Source: Arthrobacter sp. GMC3
GTDB taxonomy: Bacteria; Actinomycetota; Actinomycetes; Actinomycetales; Micrococcaceae
Reading direction: 5' to 3'
DNA: 64,000 nucleotides
Assembly: GCF_002929305.1 (NCBI RefSeq)
Contig: NZ_PJIO01000003.1
Location: 62,001-126,000 of the forward strand
The notes beneath the pieces are model-generated. The model saw nothing but the letters and a program-made list of their open reading frames with translations, did not search any database and was not told the origin of the DNA. The position numbers and the translations under genes are program-made. Positions 50,164-59,332 of this stretch are shown piece after piece (the first letter of the stretch is position 1; each line of letters starts with the position of its first letter).

Positions 50164-50703
50164 ATGACCACCGTAATTCTGGCCGCCGTTTTATCACTCG
50201 CGATTCTTGCCGGCGTCGCTCGGCTCCTCAGCGCGGGCCCACTCCCCGCCAGGGTCGACGCCGTGGCGCTCACCGTGGCAGCCGTGGCACCGGCACTTAT
50301 CGTCTGGCAGTGGCCAGCGGAGGCGGGCGCCATCTGGGCTATTGCTTGTTGCGGGCTGTGGTTCCTGTGGCGTCTGGTGGCACCGCGCAAGGCGGAGCTA
50401 CCCACTCCCGCGTCTGGCTCCGGCCGGGGCGCGGCCGCCTACAGGTTGCTGTTTGCCGGCACCGCCCTGTGGATCTCTTTCTCGCTTGCCGGCACCCACG
50501 CCTTGGGGCCCAGCGGGCAGCTGGGCAGCATCATGTTGCACATGTTCGCGGCCGTGGCCTTGGTCTTTGCCGCTGCGGCGTGGCTCTTGGGAACATTTGC
50601 CATGCCCAAAGACGCTGTTGGCGGGAAGATCCGCGCAACGGTGGGCAGTCACGAGGCGCTGGCGGCCGCCGCCGTGGCCCTCTGTTTTTTCGCGGTTGTT
50701 TAG
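50164..50703 (+). CDS. Small multi-pass membrane protein
   Basis: A 179-residue protein, 13 bases after the LCP gene and probably co-transcribed with it. It has about five hydrophobic helices (VILAAVLSLAILAGVARLL, VDAVALTVAAVAPALIV, AGAIWAIACCGLWFLWRLV, MLHMFAAVALVFAAAAWLLG, ALAAAAVALCFFAVV). No motif was recognised. It may belong with cell-envelope functions because of its neighbour, but nothing in the sequence proves it. Confidence 0.75.
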   Translation: MTTVILAAVLSLAILAGVARLLSAGPLPARVDAVALTVAAVAPALIVWQWPAEAGAIWAIACCGLWFLWRLVAPRKAELPTPASGSGRGAAAYRLLFAGTALWISFSLAGTHALGPSGQLGSIMLHMFAAVALVFAAAAWLLGTFAMPKDAVGGKIRATVGSHEALAAAAVALCFFAVV

Positions 50704-50713
50704 CTCTACGCAA

Positions 50714-51439
50714 CTATCCGTGGAGTGGCATGATCAGCTCGGGGCTGTCGTTGCGGACATTGCCAACCTCGGGCCCAACGGCGTCCAACTGCCATTGGGC
50801 TGCGATCCCAAAAGCTTGCGCCAGCACCATATTAAGCAGTGCCGCCGGGTCTCCCGCGCCCGGATCGAGCCACTGCACCATTCCCTCCCTGGTCAACGGC
50901 ACAGGCAGGCGGTCGTGCAGGGTGGCCAGTTCGCCGTCGGGCGGGGACGGCATGGTCAAGATACTGCAAGAAAGCAGCCACAGGTCATCGTCACCGTCCT
51001 GCTTTGCAGGATCTTTCCACCACTCATACAACCCGGCAAAGGTGATCAGCGCGCCATCGTCGCTGTGCACAAAGTAGGGCTGCTTGGACTTGCCGTCCGG
51101 CAGTTTCTTCCATTCGTAGTACCCCTGCACGGGTACGGCGCAGCGCTTGGATTTGATGGCTGCCCGGAAGGTGGGCTTGTCCAGGACCGTCTCAGTTCTG
51201 GCATTGAATGCCCGCACACCCACGGCGGCATCCTTGGCCCACCGCGGCACCAGACCCCATTTGGCCACGTGGACCTGCCGGTGCACCACGCCGTCGACCA
51301 GGCGCTCCAGGACGATCGGCACATCCGTGGTGGGTGCCACGTTGTAGGAGGCCCGCAACTCCAGGCTGGCTTCCGCCTCCGCCTCCAGCTCAGCTACCAG
51401 GTCGCCAACCGCCTTGGCCATCACGTATCGTCCGCACAT
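50714..51439 (-). CDS. SOS response-associated peptidase family (YedK/HMCES)
   Basis: SRAP proteins crosslink to abasic sites in single-stranded DNA through Cys2. The 241-residue protein starts MCGRYVMAKAVG, leaving Cys2 as the N-terminus after Met removal. Other conserved parts are SYNVAPTTDVPIV (Asn of the active site), GVRAFNARTETVLDKPTF, GYYEWKKLPDGKSKQPY (catalytic Glu) and ATLHDRLPVPLT (His). The family is SOS-linked in some bacteria, yet I saw no LexA-like box upstream here. Confidence 0.94.
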   Translation of the reverse strand: MCGRYVMAKAVGDLVAELEAEAEASLELRASYNVAPTTDVPIVLERLVDGVVHRQVHVAKWGLVPRWAKDAAVGVRAFNARTETVLDKPTFRAAIKSKRCAVPVQGYYEWKKLPDGKSKQPYFVHSDDGALITFAGLYEWWKDPAKQDGDDDLWLLSCSILTMPSPPDGELATLHDRLPVPLTREGMVQWLDPGAGDPAALLNMVLAQAFGIAAQWQLDAVGPEVGNVRNDSPELIMPLHG

Positions 51440-51539
51440 GCCTCCATGCTGTCACGGCTGCCACAAAGGTGGGAATAGCCGGGTCAGCCGGTAGCGTTGT
51501 CTCTAAGGAACCAAAAAACTTATGCCTAGGAGCAAAAAC

Positions 51540-51797
51540 GTGGAATACACCCCCGAAGCCGGCACCATCACCATGTTCTCCACCGTTTGGTGTGGATATT
51601 GCAAGCGTCTGAAGAAGCAGCTTGAAGCCAAGGGGATCGGTTACACCGAAATCAACATTGAGGACACTCCCGGCACAGCTGAGCTGGTCGAGAAGCTCAA
51701 CGACGGCAACCAGACGGTTCCCACCATCATTTACCCGGACGGCTCCTCGGCCACCAACCCGTCCTTGAATGACGTCATGGCGAAACTGGGCGTCTAG
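51540..51797 (+). CDS. mrx1: Mycoredoxin (glutaredoxin-like, CGYC)
   Basis: Thiol-disulfide enzyme that uses mycothiol to reduce mixed disulfides. It has 85 residues, close to known mycoredoxins. The active site is VWCGYCKRLKKQL. The cis-proline region is NQTVPTIIYPDGS and the C-terminal helix is SLNDVMAKLGV. I start at GTG 51540 because AGGAG lies seven bases upstream. ATG at 51522 would add six residues, has AAGGAA upstream and cannot be excluded. It lies shortly before the mycothiol-dependent formaldehyde dehydrogenase, fitting a mycothiol theme. Confidence 0.9.
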   Translation: MEYTPEAGTITMFSTVWCGYCKRLKKQLEAKGIGYTEINIEDTPGTAELVEKLNDGNQTVPTIIYPDGSSATNPSLNDVMAKLGV

Positions 51798-51818
51798 GCT
51801 CCCCCCATTTTTTGGTAC

Positions 51819-51863
51819 GTCGCCGCACCACCACCTCCGATCAGGAAGTGTTGGTGCGGCGAC
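51819..51863 (+). terminator. Hairpin after mycoredoxin
   Basis: GTCGCCGCACCA pairs with TGGTGCGGCGAC; a short T-rich stretch follows. It starts 21 bases after the stop codon. Confidence 0.75.
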
Positions 51864-51926
51864 ATGCTTTTAAGCACTCCGTGATAGACAAGTAGCAAGC
51901 AATTCGTTACTTCAAGGAGCGTAAAA

Positions 51927-53012
51927 ATGGTTCATAAGGTTCAAGGCGCCGTAGTGCTTTCCAAGGACGCCCCCGTCACGCTGGTGACCGTGCTTGTCCC
52001 GGACCCGGGCCCGGGCGAGGCCCTGGTGGATATCCTCACCAGCGGCGTCTGCCATACCGACCTGCACTACAAACAAGGCGGAATCAGCGATGACTTCCCG
52101 TTCCTGCTGGGCCATGAGGCCACGGGCGTGGTCAGCGCCGTGGGGCCCGATGTCACCAATGTGACCCCGGGCGACCGGGTAATCCTGAACTGGCGCGCGG
52201 TGTGCGGCAGCTGCCGCGCATGCGCCAAGGGCCAGGCGCAGTACTGCTTCAACACAGCCAATGCCACCCAGAAAATGACGCTGGAGGACGGCACCGTGCT
52301 CTCCCCCGCCCTGGGAATCGGCGCGTTCATTGAAAAGACGCTCGTGGCGGCCGGGCAGTGCACCAAAGTGGACGACGACGTCGACCCGGCGGCCGTGGGC
52401 CTGCTCGGCTGCGGCGTCATGGCCGGTTTGGGGGCCGCCATCAACACCGGCGGCGTCAAGCGCGGTGACACCGTGGCCGTGATTGGTTGCGGCGGCGTAG
52501 GTGCCGCGGCCATTGCCGGTGCCGCGTTGGCCGGCGCCACCACCGTCATTGCCGTGGACCGCGACCCCAAGAAGTTTGCCGCGGCCAAGGCCCTGGGTGC
52601 AACGCACACGGTTGATTCCTCGGTGGAGGACGCAGTAACCGCAATCCAGGCCCTCACCAACGGGTTCGGTGCCGATGTGGTGATTGACGCCGTCGGACGT
52701 CCCGAAACTTATACGCAGGCCTTCTATGCCCGGGACCTGGCTGGCACAGTGGTCCTGGTGGGGGTGCCCACGCCGGAAATGAAGCTGGAACTGCCGCTGC
52801 TTGACGTCTTTGGCCGGGGCGGCTCCCTGAAATCCTCCTGGTATGGGGATTGCCTGCCGTCGCGCGACTTCCCCATGCTGGTGGAGCTGTACAAGCAGGG
52901 CAAGCTGGACCTGGACACCTTTGTCAGTGAACGCATTACCATCGACGACATTGAAGCAGCCTTTGCGAAAATGGCGGAGGGCTCCGTGTTGCGTTCGGTG
53001 GTGGAACTCTAG
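51927..53012 (+). CDS. mscR: S-(hydroxymethyl)mycothiol dehydrogenase
   Basis: Zinc alcohol dehydrogenase that oxidises the formaldehyde-mycothiol adduct; it is also reported to reduce S-nitrosomycothiol. It has 361 residues. Catalytic zinc ligands are in [11 protein letters not shown] and [13 protein letters not shown]; the structural zinc cysteines are [15 protein letters not shown]. The NAD-binding fold is [28 protein letters not shown] lies just upstream of the ATG. Its stop overlaps the start of the MBL hydrolase by one base, so the two form a coupled pair. Confidence 0.93.
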   Translation: MVHKVQGAVVLSKDAPVTLVTVLVPDPGPGEALVDILTSGVCHTDLHYKQGGISDDFPFLLGHEATGVVSAVGPDVTNVTPGDRVILNWRAVCGSCRACAKGQAQYCFNTANATQKMTLEDGTVLSPALGIGAFIEKTLVAAGQCTKVDDDVDPAAVGLLGCGVMAGLGAAINTGGVKRGDTVAVIGCGGVGAAAIAGAALAGATTVIAVDRDPKKFAAAKALGATHTVDSSVEDAVTAIQALTNGFGADVVIDAVGRPETYTQAFYARDLAGTVVLVGVPTPEMKLELPLLDVFGRGGSLKSSWYGDCLPSRDFPMLVELYKQGKLDLDTFVSERITIDDIEAAFAKMAEGSVLRSVVEL

Positions 53013-53620
53013 TGGCGGCTCGGATCGAGCGGCTGGTCACCTCCGGCACTTTCTCCCTGGACGGCGGAACCTGGGAAGTTGATAACAACGTCTGGCTGGT
53101 CGGTGACGACGCCGAGGTGTACGTTATTGACCCCGCCCATAACCCGGAGGCCATTGCGCAGGCTGTGGGGACCCGAACCGTCAAGGCTGTCCTGCTGACT
53201 CATGGGCACGACGATCACATTCGCTTCGCCCGGCAGTTCGCGGACCTTGCCAAGGCGCCCGTGCTCATGAATCCGGCAGACCAAATGTTGTGGGAGACCA
53301 TTTTCCCGGAAAACACCCCTGACGGGCCGATCAACGACGGCGACAGCTTTACCGTGGGAGGTACCACCCTAGTGGCCCTGCACACCCCCGGACACTCGCC
53401 CGGTTCGACCTGCTTTTACGCCCAGTCCCTGGGTACGGTTTTCACCGGCGATACCTTGTTCAACGGTGGCCCCGGGGCTACCGGACGCTCGTTCAGCGAC
53501 TACCCCACCATCATCAAATCCATCACAGAGCGGCTGCTGAGCCTTCCGGCGGAGACGCTTGTCAAAACCGGCCACGGCGATTCCACCACTATCGGGGCAG
53601 AGGCGCCGGGAATCAGCTAA
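53012..53620 (+). CDS. MBL-fold hydrolase coupled to mscR
   Basis: Metallo-beta-lactamase fold of 202 residues. Its metal motif is LLTHGHDDHIRFARQF (H-x-H-x-D-H), and HTPGHSPGSTCFY and VFTGDTLFNGGPGATGRSFSD are the other ligand regions. The GTG start overlaps the mscR TAG (TAGTG). By position and glyoxalase-II-like fold it may hydrolyse S-formylmycothiol to formate and mycothiol, the next step after MscR. This is inference. Its 3' end overlaps the lipoate-ligase-like gene by eight bases on the opposite strand. Confidence 0.9.
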   Translation: MAARIERLVTSGTFSLDGGTWEVDNNVWLVGDDAEVYVIDPAHNPEAIAQAVGTRTVKAVLLTHGHDDHIRFARQFADLAKAPVLMNPADQMLWETIFPENTPDGPINDGDSFTVGGTTLVALHTPGHSPGSTCFYAQSLGTVFTGDTLFNGGPGATGRSFSDYPTIIKSITERLLSLPAETLVKTGHGDSTTIGAEAPGIS

Positions 53621-54326
53621 GTGAGGTGTGCCGCGCGTAGGCAGCCAGAACGGCTGCCTCCACCGCGTCAACGGTGACGCCGGGGATCAGGTCCTCGGCG
53701 GCACCGGCGGTGGCGGGATCCCACGCCAGGCCCAGGGCGTCGTAGGTGTCGACAAGGACTTCCCGGATGGGGGCGGAGTTCTCCACCACAATCACCGAGC
53801 TAAATAGCCAGGCCCCGGCAACCACCCGTTGTGCGGTCCCCACCAGTTTCACAGCCGGGGTACCGCTGGCGTTGCGGCCAAAGACGCTGTACTCGCCGGG
53901 GCAGTATTCGCCAGGAATTTCGCCCACGCCCGCGTCGACGCCCACGGAACGCAGGGCCTCTGTGAACAAGTCGCCGAAGAAGCCGAAACGGGCCTTCGCC
54001 AGGACCATGGCGTCGGCGTCGGGTTGAATGTGATCCACGATCAGCGTGCCTTGATGGTACGCCGCCGCACGGCCCCCAGCCTTGCGCACGGTGGCCGCAA
54101 AACCCCTGTCCGCCGAGGCTCGGGTTGCCGCCGCGAAGCCTGGCAGCCGCGTGTCACGCTGGCCAAACGCCACCGTGGGTTCCGGGCGGTAGAGGCGCAG
54201 CATGGCCGGGGTTTGGCCGGTCTTCACCTGGGCCAGCAACTCCAAACCATGGTTGAGGTCGGCCTCGGCACCCAGGGACACGCTCTGCCTGTGGACCGCC
54301 AGGTGTGGAGCCAGAAACTGGCTCAT
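53613..54326 (-). CDS. Biotin/lipoate A/B protein ligase family
   Basis: A 237-residue protein of the LplA/BPL fold. Recognisable parts are AFGQRDTRLPGFA (substrate loop), RKAGGRAAAYHQGTLIVDHI, the PGEYCPGEYSV stretch and the catalytic-lysine region AVKLVGTAQRVVAGAW. It could attach lipoate or octanoate, or be an amidotransferase-like LipL; the sequence does not decide. The ATG overlaps the stop of the thioesterase gene (ATGA), and it converges on mscR's partner. Confidence 0.88.
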   Translation of the reverse strand: MSQFLAPHLAVHRQSVSLGAEADLNHGLELLAQVKTGQTPAMLRLYRPEPTVAFGQRDTRLPGFAAATRASADRGFAATVRKAGGRAAAYHQGTLIVDHIQPDADAMVLAKARFGFFGDLFTEALRSVGVDAGVGEIPGEYCPGEYSVFGRNASGTPAVKLVGTAQRVVAGAWLFSSVIVVENSAPIREVLVDTYDALGLAWDPATAGAAEDLIPGVTVDAVEAAVLAAYARHTSLS

Positions 54327-55141
54327 GCGGTCGGCGGCAGGGGTCGCACTGTCAGGATCTGTTCGGCACGGCCAAACGGGCCGTTGACGTCATGGAGGAC
54401 CGAGGAGGTCAGGCCGATGCCGTCACCGGAAAGCGTGACACGCGTGTCCAAACCCAGCCAGTCGCCGACCGGTTCGCGGTGGATGTGCAGGGTCAAATCG
54501 ACGTTGGGAAACATGTATCCGCCTGGTGTTGGCGATAGGCGGGCAGCTACCCCGTTGGCGCAGTCAACAAGCCCCAAAAGTGTCACCAGCGGCGAGGAGG
54601 GTTCGCCGTCGACCATGGCGTGGGCGCTGTGTAGCCAGACGCGTCCGCGGCCGGGCCTGTGACCGGGAAGCGCCCTGCCTTCGAGGGTCTTGATGAAACC
54701 GCCGGGCCACATCGTCATACCGTCCCAGGGCTCGGACTCCTCCCAAGACCCAAAAGGTTCATCCTCATAGGCTTCCACAGCGGTGGTATCGCAGGTGGCA
54801 AGACGCCAGGCCGTGACCCGGACGGCGGGGCGGCCGTCCGCCACCAACTCGGCTTGAAGCAACTCGATGGTCTTGCCCGGGCGCAACACGGTGGTTTCGA
54901 TCGTGAACGCCCCCGCCGGGATCAATCCGAGGATGTCAAAGTTGAAGCGCGCAAGTCGCATGCCTTCACGCGGGGCAAAATCCTCTAATGCCCGCACCAT
55001 GATGCCGGTGACCGGGGCCATGTGCTGCTCATGGGTGTTCCATGCGCCTTGGGCATGGCCGGTGGAAGCAAAGCGGTTCCCGCCCAGATGACGGTAGTAG
55101 GACTCCACGTCCACGTGAGTTTTTGTGGTGGTATCTTGCAT
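54323..55141 (-). CDS. Acyl-CoA thioesterase (double hotdog, TesB-like)
   Basis: A 272-residue thioesterase-fold protein with two hotdog repeats. N-terminal residues cover NRFASTGHAQGAWNTHEQHM and FDILGLIPAGAFTIETTVLR; the C-terminal half shows GLVDCANGVAARLSPTP and PNVDLTLHIHREPVGDWLG, the TesB-type beta-strand with HIHR. It probably hydrolyses an acyl-CoA; the chain length is unknown. It overlaps the lipoate-ligase-like gene by four bases. Confidence 0.85.
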   Translation of the reverse strand: MQDTTTKTHVDVESYYRHLGGNRFASTGHAQGAWNTHEQHMAPVTGIMVRALEDFAPREGMRLARFNFDILGLIPAGAFTIETTVLRPGKTIELLQAELVADGRPAVRVTAWRLATCDTTAVEAYEDEPFGSWEESEPWDGMTMWPGGFIKTLEGRALPGHRPGRGRVWLHSAHAMVDGEPSSPLVTLLGLVDCANGVAARLSPTPGGYMFPNVDLTLHIHREPVGDWLGLDTRVTLSGDGIGLTSSVLHDVNGPFGRAEQILTVRPLPPTA

Positions 55142-55160
55142 GCCTACGACTCTACGTCAG

Positions 55161-55706
55161 TTAGGGGTTAGTCACCGAGGGCGCCACGATGGGGGCAGGA
55201 TTCATCACGGGGCAGTCATCCAAGGCGCTCTTGTCCAGCTTGCGACGGCGGGACACCCGGAACAGGTGGACACCAAGCAAAACCGCTCCGACGGACAACA
55301 CCAAAGCCATCAGGGCTAGCGGTGAACCCGCCGCTGCGGCCAGGGCGGCTTCGAAGGCTGCGATGCCGATGGTGGCGTAGATGCAGGCCCAGGCAATGGA
55401 TCCAACAATAGTGGCGGGAATGTAACGGCGCAGGGGCATTCGACCCAAGCCGGCCGCCATGTTGATGGCCGTCTGGACCCCAATGGTCAAAAAGCTGACG
55501 CTGACAGCCGGTGCACCCCAGCGGGCAATGACTTTTTCGGCTCGAAGCACGGCCGGGGAGTCAAGGTACTTTTGCATTTTGGTTTTACGGCCACCGGCGG
55601 CGATGCCACGACCGGCCCAGTAAGTGCCATTGGAGCGCAGCATGACGATGACGAACAGGATCAGAAATGCCCAAGCAAACGGGAGGGAGAGGATGCTGTC
55701 CATCAT
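55161..55706 (-). CDS. VTT/DedA-like membrane protein
   Basis: A 181-residue integral membrane protein of the DedA/VTT type, whose members are linked to lipid flipping. Helices include LPFAWAFLILFVIVMLR and VSFLTIGVQTAINMAAGLGRM, then IPATIVGSIAWACIYATIG with the family's GxxxW-type re-entrant feature. The start is ATG-ATG. The C-terminal part is a hydrophilic tail ending PSVTNP. Its promoter region faces that of the acyl-CoA ligase and carries two DtxR-like boxes. Confidence 0.78.
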   Translation of the reverse strand: MMDSILSLPFAWAFLILFVIVMLRSNGTYWAGRGIAAGGRKTKMQKYLDSPAVLRAEKVIARWGAPAVSVSFLTIGVQTAINMAAGLGRMPLRRYIPATIVGSIAWACIYATIGIAAFEAALAAAAGSPLALMALVLSVGAVLLGVHLFRVSRRRKLDKSALDDCPVMNPAPIVAPSVTNP

Positions 55707-55762
55707 GAGCGAGTACTACCCCCTGGGTAATCAAAATAAATTAGCCACAGAATGCTGAGCTA

Positions 55763-55811
55763 TTAGTCTTGCCTAATCGTACCGAAGATAGGCGAGGTTG
55801 CCCTAATCTGA
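55763..55811. promoter_or_regulatory. Two tandem DtxR/IdeR-like iron boxes
   Basis: TTAGTCTTGCCTAATCGTA at 55763-55781 and CGAGGTTGCCCTAATCTGA at 55793-55811 each agree with the DtxR consensus at 13 of 19 positions by my count, with identical spacing of the core CCTAA. They are 30 bases apart. They lie between the VTT gene (minus) and the acyl-CoA ligase (plus). Confidence 0.5.
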
Positions 55812-55851
55812 GCCTCCAGAACCCTCCCTGTCCAGTATGCACGGCCAAAGT

Positions 55852-55890
55852 TGTGGGATACCCCACAGAAGCCCTGATGGGGGCTAACAT
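55852..55890 (+). promoter_or_regulatory. Palindromic operator candidate and leaderless -10 of the acyl-CoA ligase
   Basis: TGTGGG-N4-CCCACA (55852-55867) is a perfect inverted repeat near the expected -35 position, followed by TAACAT at 55885-55890. TAACAT ends six bases before the ATG, so transcription probably starts at or next to the initiation codon. Confidence 0.45.
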
Positions 55891-55896
55891 CGTTGC

Positions 55897-57531
55897 ATGA
55901 CCAACGATGTTCAGGCTTCCCACACCACCGGCCCATCCTCCACTCCCTTGCTGGCGGAGACGATTGGTGCCAACTTTGCCAAGACAGCTAGCCGCTTCCC
56001 GGATCGGGAAGCTCTTGTGGACCTTCCCTCCGGTCGCAGGTGGAACTATGCGCAGTTAAACGACGACGTCGATGCCCTGGCCCGCGGTTTGCTCGCCGCC
56101 GGGGTAGTCAAGGGCGACCGCGTGGGCATTTGGGCGCCCAATGTGCCCGAATGGGTACTCATCCAGTACGCCACGGCCAAGATCGGGGCCATTCTGGTGA
56201 ACGTCAACCCGTCGTACCGGACCCACGAGCTCAAGTACGCCGTTCAGCAGTCGGGCATGCGCATGCTGGTGGCCTTGCCCGTGTTTCGCAACTCGGATTA
56301 TGCAGCCATGATTGACGCCGTCCGCCCCGAATGCGAGGAGCTGGTGGACGTTGTCTACATCGGCAGCGAATCCTGGGATGCACTCGTGGCGGGAGGAGTG
56401 GCGATCTCCTCCGACGCCGTCGAACGCGCCATGGAGCAGCTAGACGCCAATGATCCCATCAACATTCAGTACACCTCGGGAACTACTGGCTACCCCAAGG
56501 GTGCGACCCTGAGCCATCGCAACATCCTGAACAACGGCTACTTCGTGACCGAGACCATCAAATTCACAGAGCAGGACAGGCTCTGCGTGCCTGTTCCGTT
56601 CTACCACTGCTTTGGCATGGTTATGGGCAATTTGGGGGCCACCACCCACGGCGCAACCATCATCATTCCCGCGGCGTCCTTCGATGCGGCGGCCACCCTG
56701 GCAGCTGTTCAGCAGGAGCGTTGCACCGCGCTATATGGCGTTCCCACCATGTTCATTGCAGAGCTGAATCTGCCCGACTTTGCCAGCTACGATCTCTCCA
56801 GCCTGCGGACAGGCATCATGGCCGGTTCCCCGTGCCCTGTGGAGGTCATGAAGCGGTGCATGACGCAGATGCACATGGCACAGGTGTCCATCGCCTACGG
56901 CATGACGGAAACCTCGCCGGTGTCCATGCAGACCCAGACCGACGACGACGTGGCGCACCGGACCGAGACCGTGGGCCGTGTGCACCCGCACCTTGAGGTC
57001 AAGATTGTGGATCCTGCCACCGGTCTCACGGTTCCGCGCGGCACCCCCGGCGAATTTTGTACGCGCGGGTACTCGGTCATGCTCGGGTACTGGAACGATC
57101 CTGAGAAAACGGCCGGCGCCATTGACGCGGAGCGGTGGATGCACACCGGCGATCTGGCGGTCATGTTCGAGGACGGCTACGTCAACATTGTGGGGCGGAT
57201 CAAAGACATGGTGATCCGTGGCGGGGAGAACTTGTACCCGCGCGAAATTGAGGAGTTTCTGTACCAGCATCCAGACATTGCCGACGTTCAGGTCGTGGGG
57301 GTGCCCGATGAAAAATACGGTGAGGAACTGTGCGCTTGGATCATGATGAAACCGGGCGCGGCACCGCTTGACCAGGCCGCCGTGGCAGCCTATTGCGAGG
57401 GCCACCTCTCCCGTCATAAGGTGCCGCGGTACGTTCTGGTAGTGGACGACTTCCCCATGACGGTTACGGGCAAGGTGCGCAAGATGGATATGCGAGCAAC
57501 AACGGTGGAATTGCTCGGCTTGGGTTCCTGA
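55897..57531 (+). CDS. Fatty-acyl-CoA ligase (AMP-binding)
   Basis: ANL-family enzyme activating a carboxylate as acyl-AMP then CoA thioester. It has 544 residues. The ATP loop is [16 protein letters not shown] at about residues 192-207, the A5 motif is [12 protein letters not shown], and the A7/A8 hinge is [20 protein letters not shown] with [20 protein letters not shown]. The catalytic lysine is in [14 protein letters not shown] at the C-terminus. It resembles FadD3/FadD35-like medium-to-long-chain ligases; the chain length is unresolved. No Shine-Dalgarno site precedes the ATG. Confidence 0.92.
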   Translation: MTNDVQASHTTGPSSTPLLAETIGANFAKTASRFPDREALVDLPSGRRWNYAQLNDDVDALARGLLAAGVVKGDRVGIWAPNVPEWVLIQYATAKIGAILVNVNPSYRTHELKYAVQQSGMRMLVALPVFRNSDYAAMIDAVRPECEELVDVVYIGSESWDALVAGGVAISSDAVERAMEQLDANDPINIQYTSGTTGYPKGATLSHRNILNNGYFVTETIKFTEQDRLCVPVPFYHCFGMVMGNLGATTHGATIIIPAASFDAAATLAAVQQERCTALYGVPTMFIAELNLPDFASYDLSSLRTGIMAGSPCPVEVMKRCMTQMHMAQVSIAYGMTETSPVSMQTQTDDDVAHRTETVGRVHPHLEVKIVDPATGLTVPRGTPGEFCTRGYSVMLGYWNDPEKTAGAIDAERWMHTGDLAVMFEDGYVNIVGRIKDMVIRGGENLYPREIEEFLYQHPDIADVQVVGVPDEKYGEELCAWIMMKPGAAPLDQAAVAAYCEGHLSRHKVPRYVLVVDDFPMTVTGKVRKMDMRATTVELLGLGS

Positions 57532-57551
57532 AACTCGGCAATCGAATCGGG

Positions 57552-58103
57552 CTAGACGTCCAGTTCCAGACGCTTGTTAAGTTCCGGCCAGGCCGCGGCG
57601 AACCCCGGGTGCAGTGGCAGTGCTGCGACGGCGTCGAGCGGTACCCATTCAAGAGCTAGGCTCTCGGGGTCGCTGATGACCGCCTCAAAGGGCGTGATGG
57701 CGGCAACGGCAACTGTTGTGTACCGCCAATACCCCACGTCATAGACGGAGGTGAAGAGAAGCTCAACGTTTTCGCGCGGAACTCCGGCCTCTTCCCACGC
57801 TTCGCGCAGGGCTCCGTCCACTGCGCTTTCACCTTGATGGAGGGCGCCGCCAGGCAGCCCCCACGTTCCACCATGGTGGGACCAGACGGCCCGATGCTGC
57901 AGCAAGACTCCGCGGCCGACGTCGAAAACCAGGAGTCCGGCCGAGCCGAACTTTCCCCAGAACTTGCCTTGTTCCCCGTCAACCCAGGCATCGCCGGGGT
58001 CGCGCGGGCCGAGAAAGGTCCCGGGACGCACAGCAGCAGCTGCATCACGAATGAATCGGGCTGCCGCGGAGGTCGATCCTTTGGGGGAATTGTCCTGGTC
58101 CAT
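57552..58103 (-). CDS. Nudix hydrolase
   Basis: A 183-residue protein with the complete Nudix box, GALHQGESAVDGALREAWEE plus the following AGV (G-x5-E-x7-R-E-x2-E-E-x-G pattern), at about residues 95-117. It probably removes a nucleoside-diphosphate-linked group. The N-terminal extension with PGTFLGPRDPGDAWVDGEQG and FGSAGLLVFDVGRGVLLQHR is typical of actinobacterial homologues. It converges with the acyl-CoA ligase and lies just downstream of hipA on the same strand (32 bases). Confidence 0.92.
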   Translation of the reverse strand: MDQDNSPKGSTSAAARFIRDAAAAVRPGTFLGPRDPGDAWVDGEQGKFWGKFGSAGLLVFDVGRGVLLQHRAVWSHHGGTWGLPGGALHQGESAVDGALREAWEEAGVPRENVELLFTSVYDVGYWRYTTVAVAAITPFEAVISDPESLALEWVPLDAVAALPLHPGFAAAWPELNKRLELDV

Positions 58104-58135
58104 GGCGTCAACGGTATCAACAATGCAAAGGCATG

Positions 58136-59332
58136 CTAGTCCATGAATTCCGTGCGCCTGAATCGCAGTTCCCGCTGTGCACCTCGGAGCGGTGAACCAC
58201 TAAATGGCAGGTCCTCCAGCGAGATGGACGTGGCGGCGTTCAGGGCCAGTTTGTTGGCAGCGGCCGCAGCCTTCTCGGGCAGGCCAAGGGACTGAGCAAA
58301 TTCCGCCCAATGCCTCGCCTTCAGGTTCTTGTACTTTCCGGTGATCGACAAGGCCATAGTGTTATCGCCATAGAGGAGTGTGCAGGGCACGTCATAGATG
58401 GGGGCCATCACGAAAGCACCGCTCAAGCCGCCAAGGACCGAAAGATTCTTGGCGTGAAGGTCTCCGTTGCCGCTCAACCACGCGAAGACAAACTGCAAAT
58501 ATATGTTGCGCTTAGCCACCACAGGAGCCTGACACTGCCGCGCCAAGGCCAGGGCAACATCCTCGGCGGCAACGCTGTACTTTGACGCCGGCGGCAAGCC
58601 CAGAACCTGAGTCCCGTCTTCCAACGGCAATCGGAGCCAACTCTCCCCCACGCCCTTTGCCCGGTCGAAGCGTTCCACCAGCAGACCCGCCTGGCCGTTT
58701 CGGTCACTAATGACCTTGCCGCGCACCACCGGAACCTTAAGTCCCTTGGCTCCGGCCAAATGGGCAGCCTCATTGACGACAAGATGCGGATTCTCGGCCG
58801 GGTCCAGCTTGAGCAAGTACCGCATTCCCCGCATGGCCAAAGGTGTGGTGAGCATGGATGCGCTGGCTTTGTCCTGAATACCCGGCAGGCCGTGTAAGTC
58901 TACGGAATTCGACAACGCTGCGAAGTCCAGTTCCTCTGGACGCGAGGTGTCGGCCAGCGGCTCGGGCTCGGTCGGCGCAACACCTGCCGGAACCACCTGA
59001 ACATCGCCGGGCACATCAGCCCCAACAGCCAGCAGGAGCGAGAGCTCGTCGTCGAAACTGGTCTTGGCCGCATTCTTCAAGACCGTCAGCCGGTGCCCCT
59101 CGGGCAGCAAGCCTGCGAAAAACGGCGGCAATGCCCCGTTCTGCGTCTCGATCGCCACTGCCGAAAGGGGTAGGGAGAACGCCACGGGTGTCTTGTTGTT
59201 AGCAAGGTAGCTGTCCCTGTAGGAGAACCGTACGCCGCCTTGTTCGGTACGCTGCAGCATACCCGCCAAGGTTCCGGCCTTGTAGACGTCGGCTTCACGA
59301 ACAAGCTTCAGGTGCTGGAGATCCTGGCTCAT
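58136..59332 (-). CDS. hipA: HipA-type kinase toxin
   Basis: Serine/threonine-kinase-like toxin; E. coli HipA phosphorylates glutamyl-tRNA synthetase. It has 398 residues. The gly-rich/P-loop region is LPGIQDKASASMLTTPLAMR. The catalytic loop is WLSGNGDLHAKNLSVLGG and the metal-binding motif is MAPIYDVPCTLLYGD, all intact. The N-terminal domain (AGMLQRTEQGGVRFSYRDSY) matches HipA. It overlaps hipB by four bases (ATGA). It is expected to be neutralised by HipB, which is known for the family. Confidence 0.92.
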   Translation of the reverse strand: MSQDLQHLKLVREADVYKAGTLAGMLQRTEQGGVRFSYRDSYLANNKTPVAFSLPLSAVAIETQNGALPPFFAGLLPEGHRLTVLKNAAKTSFDDELSLLLAVGADVPGDVQVVPAGVAPTEPEPLADTSRPEELDFAALSNSVDLHGLPGIQDKASASMLTTPLAMRGMRYLLKLDPAENPHLVVNEAAHLAGAKGLKVPVVRGKVISDRNGQAGLLVERFDRAKGVGESWLRLPLEDGTQVLGLPPASKYSVAAEDVALALARQCQAPVVAKRNIYLQFVFAWLSGNGDLHAKNLSVLGGLSGAFVMAPIYDVPCTLLYGDNTMALSITGKYKNLKARHWAEFAQSLGLPEKAAAAANKLALNAATSISLEDLPFSGSPLRGAQRELRFRRTEFMD

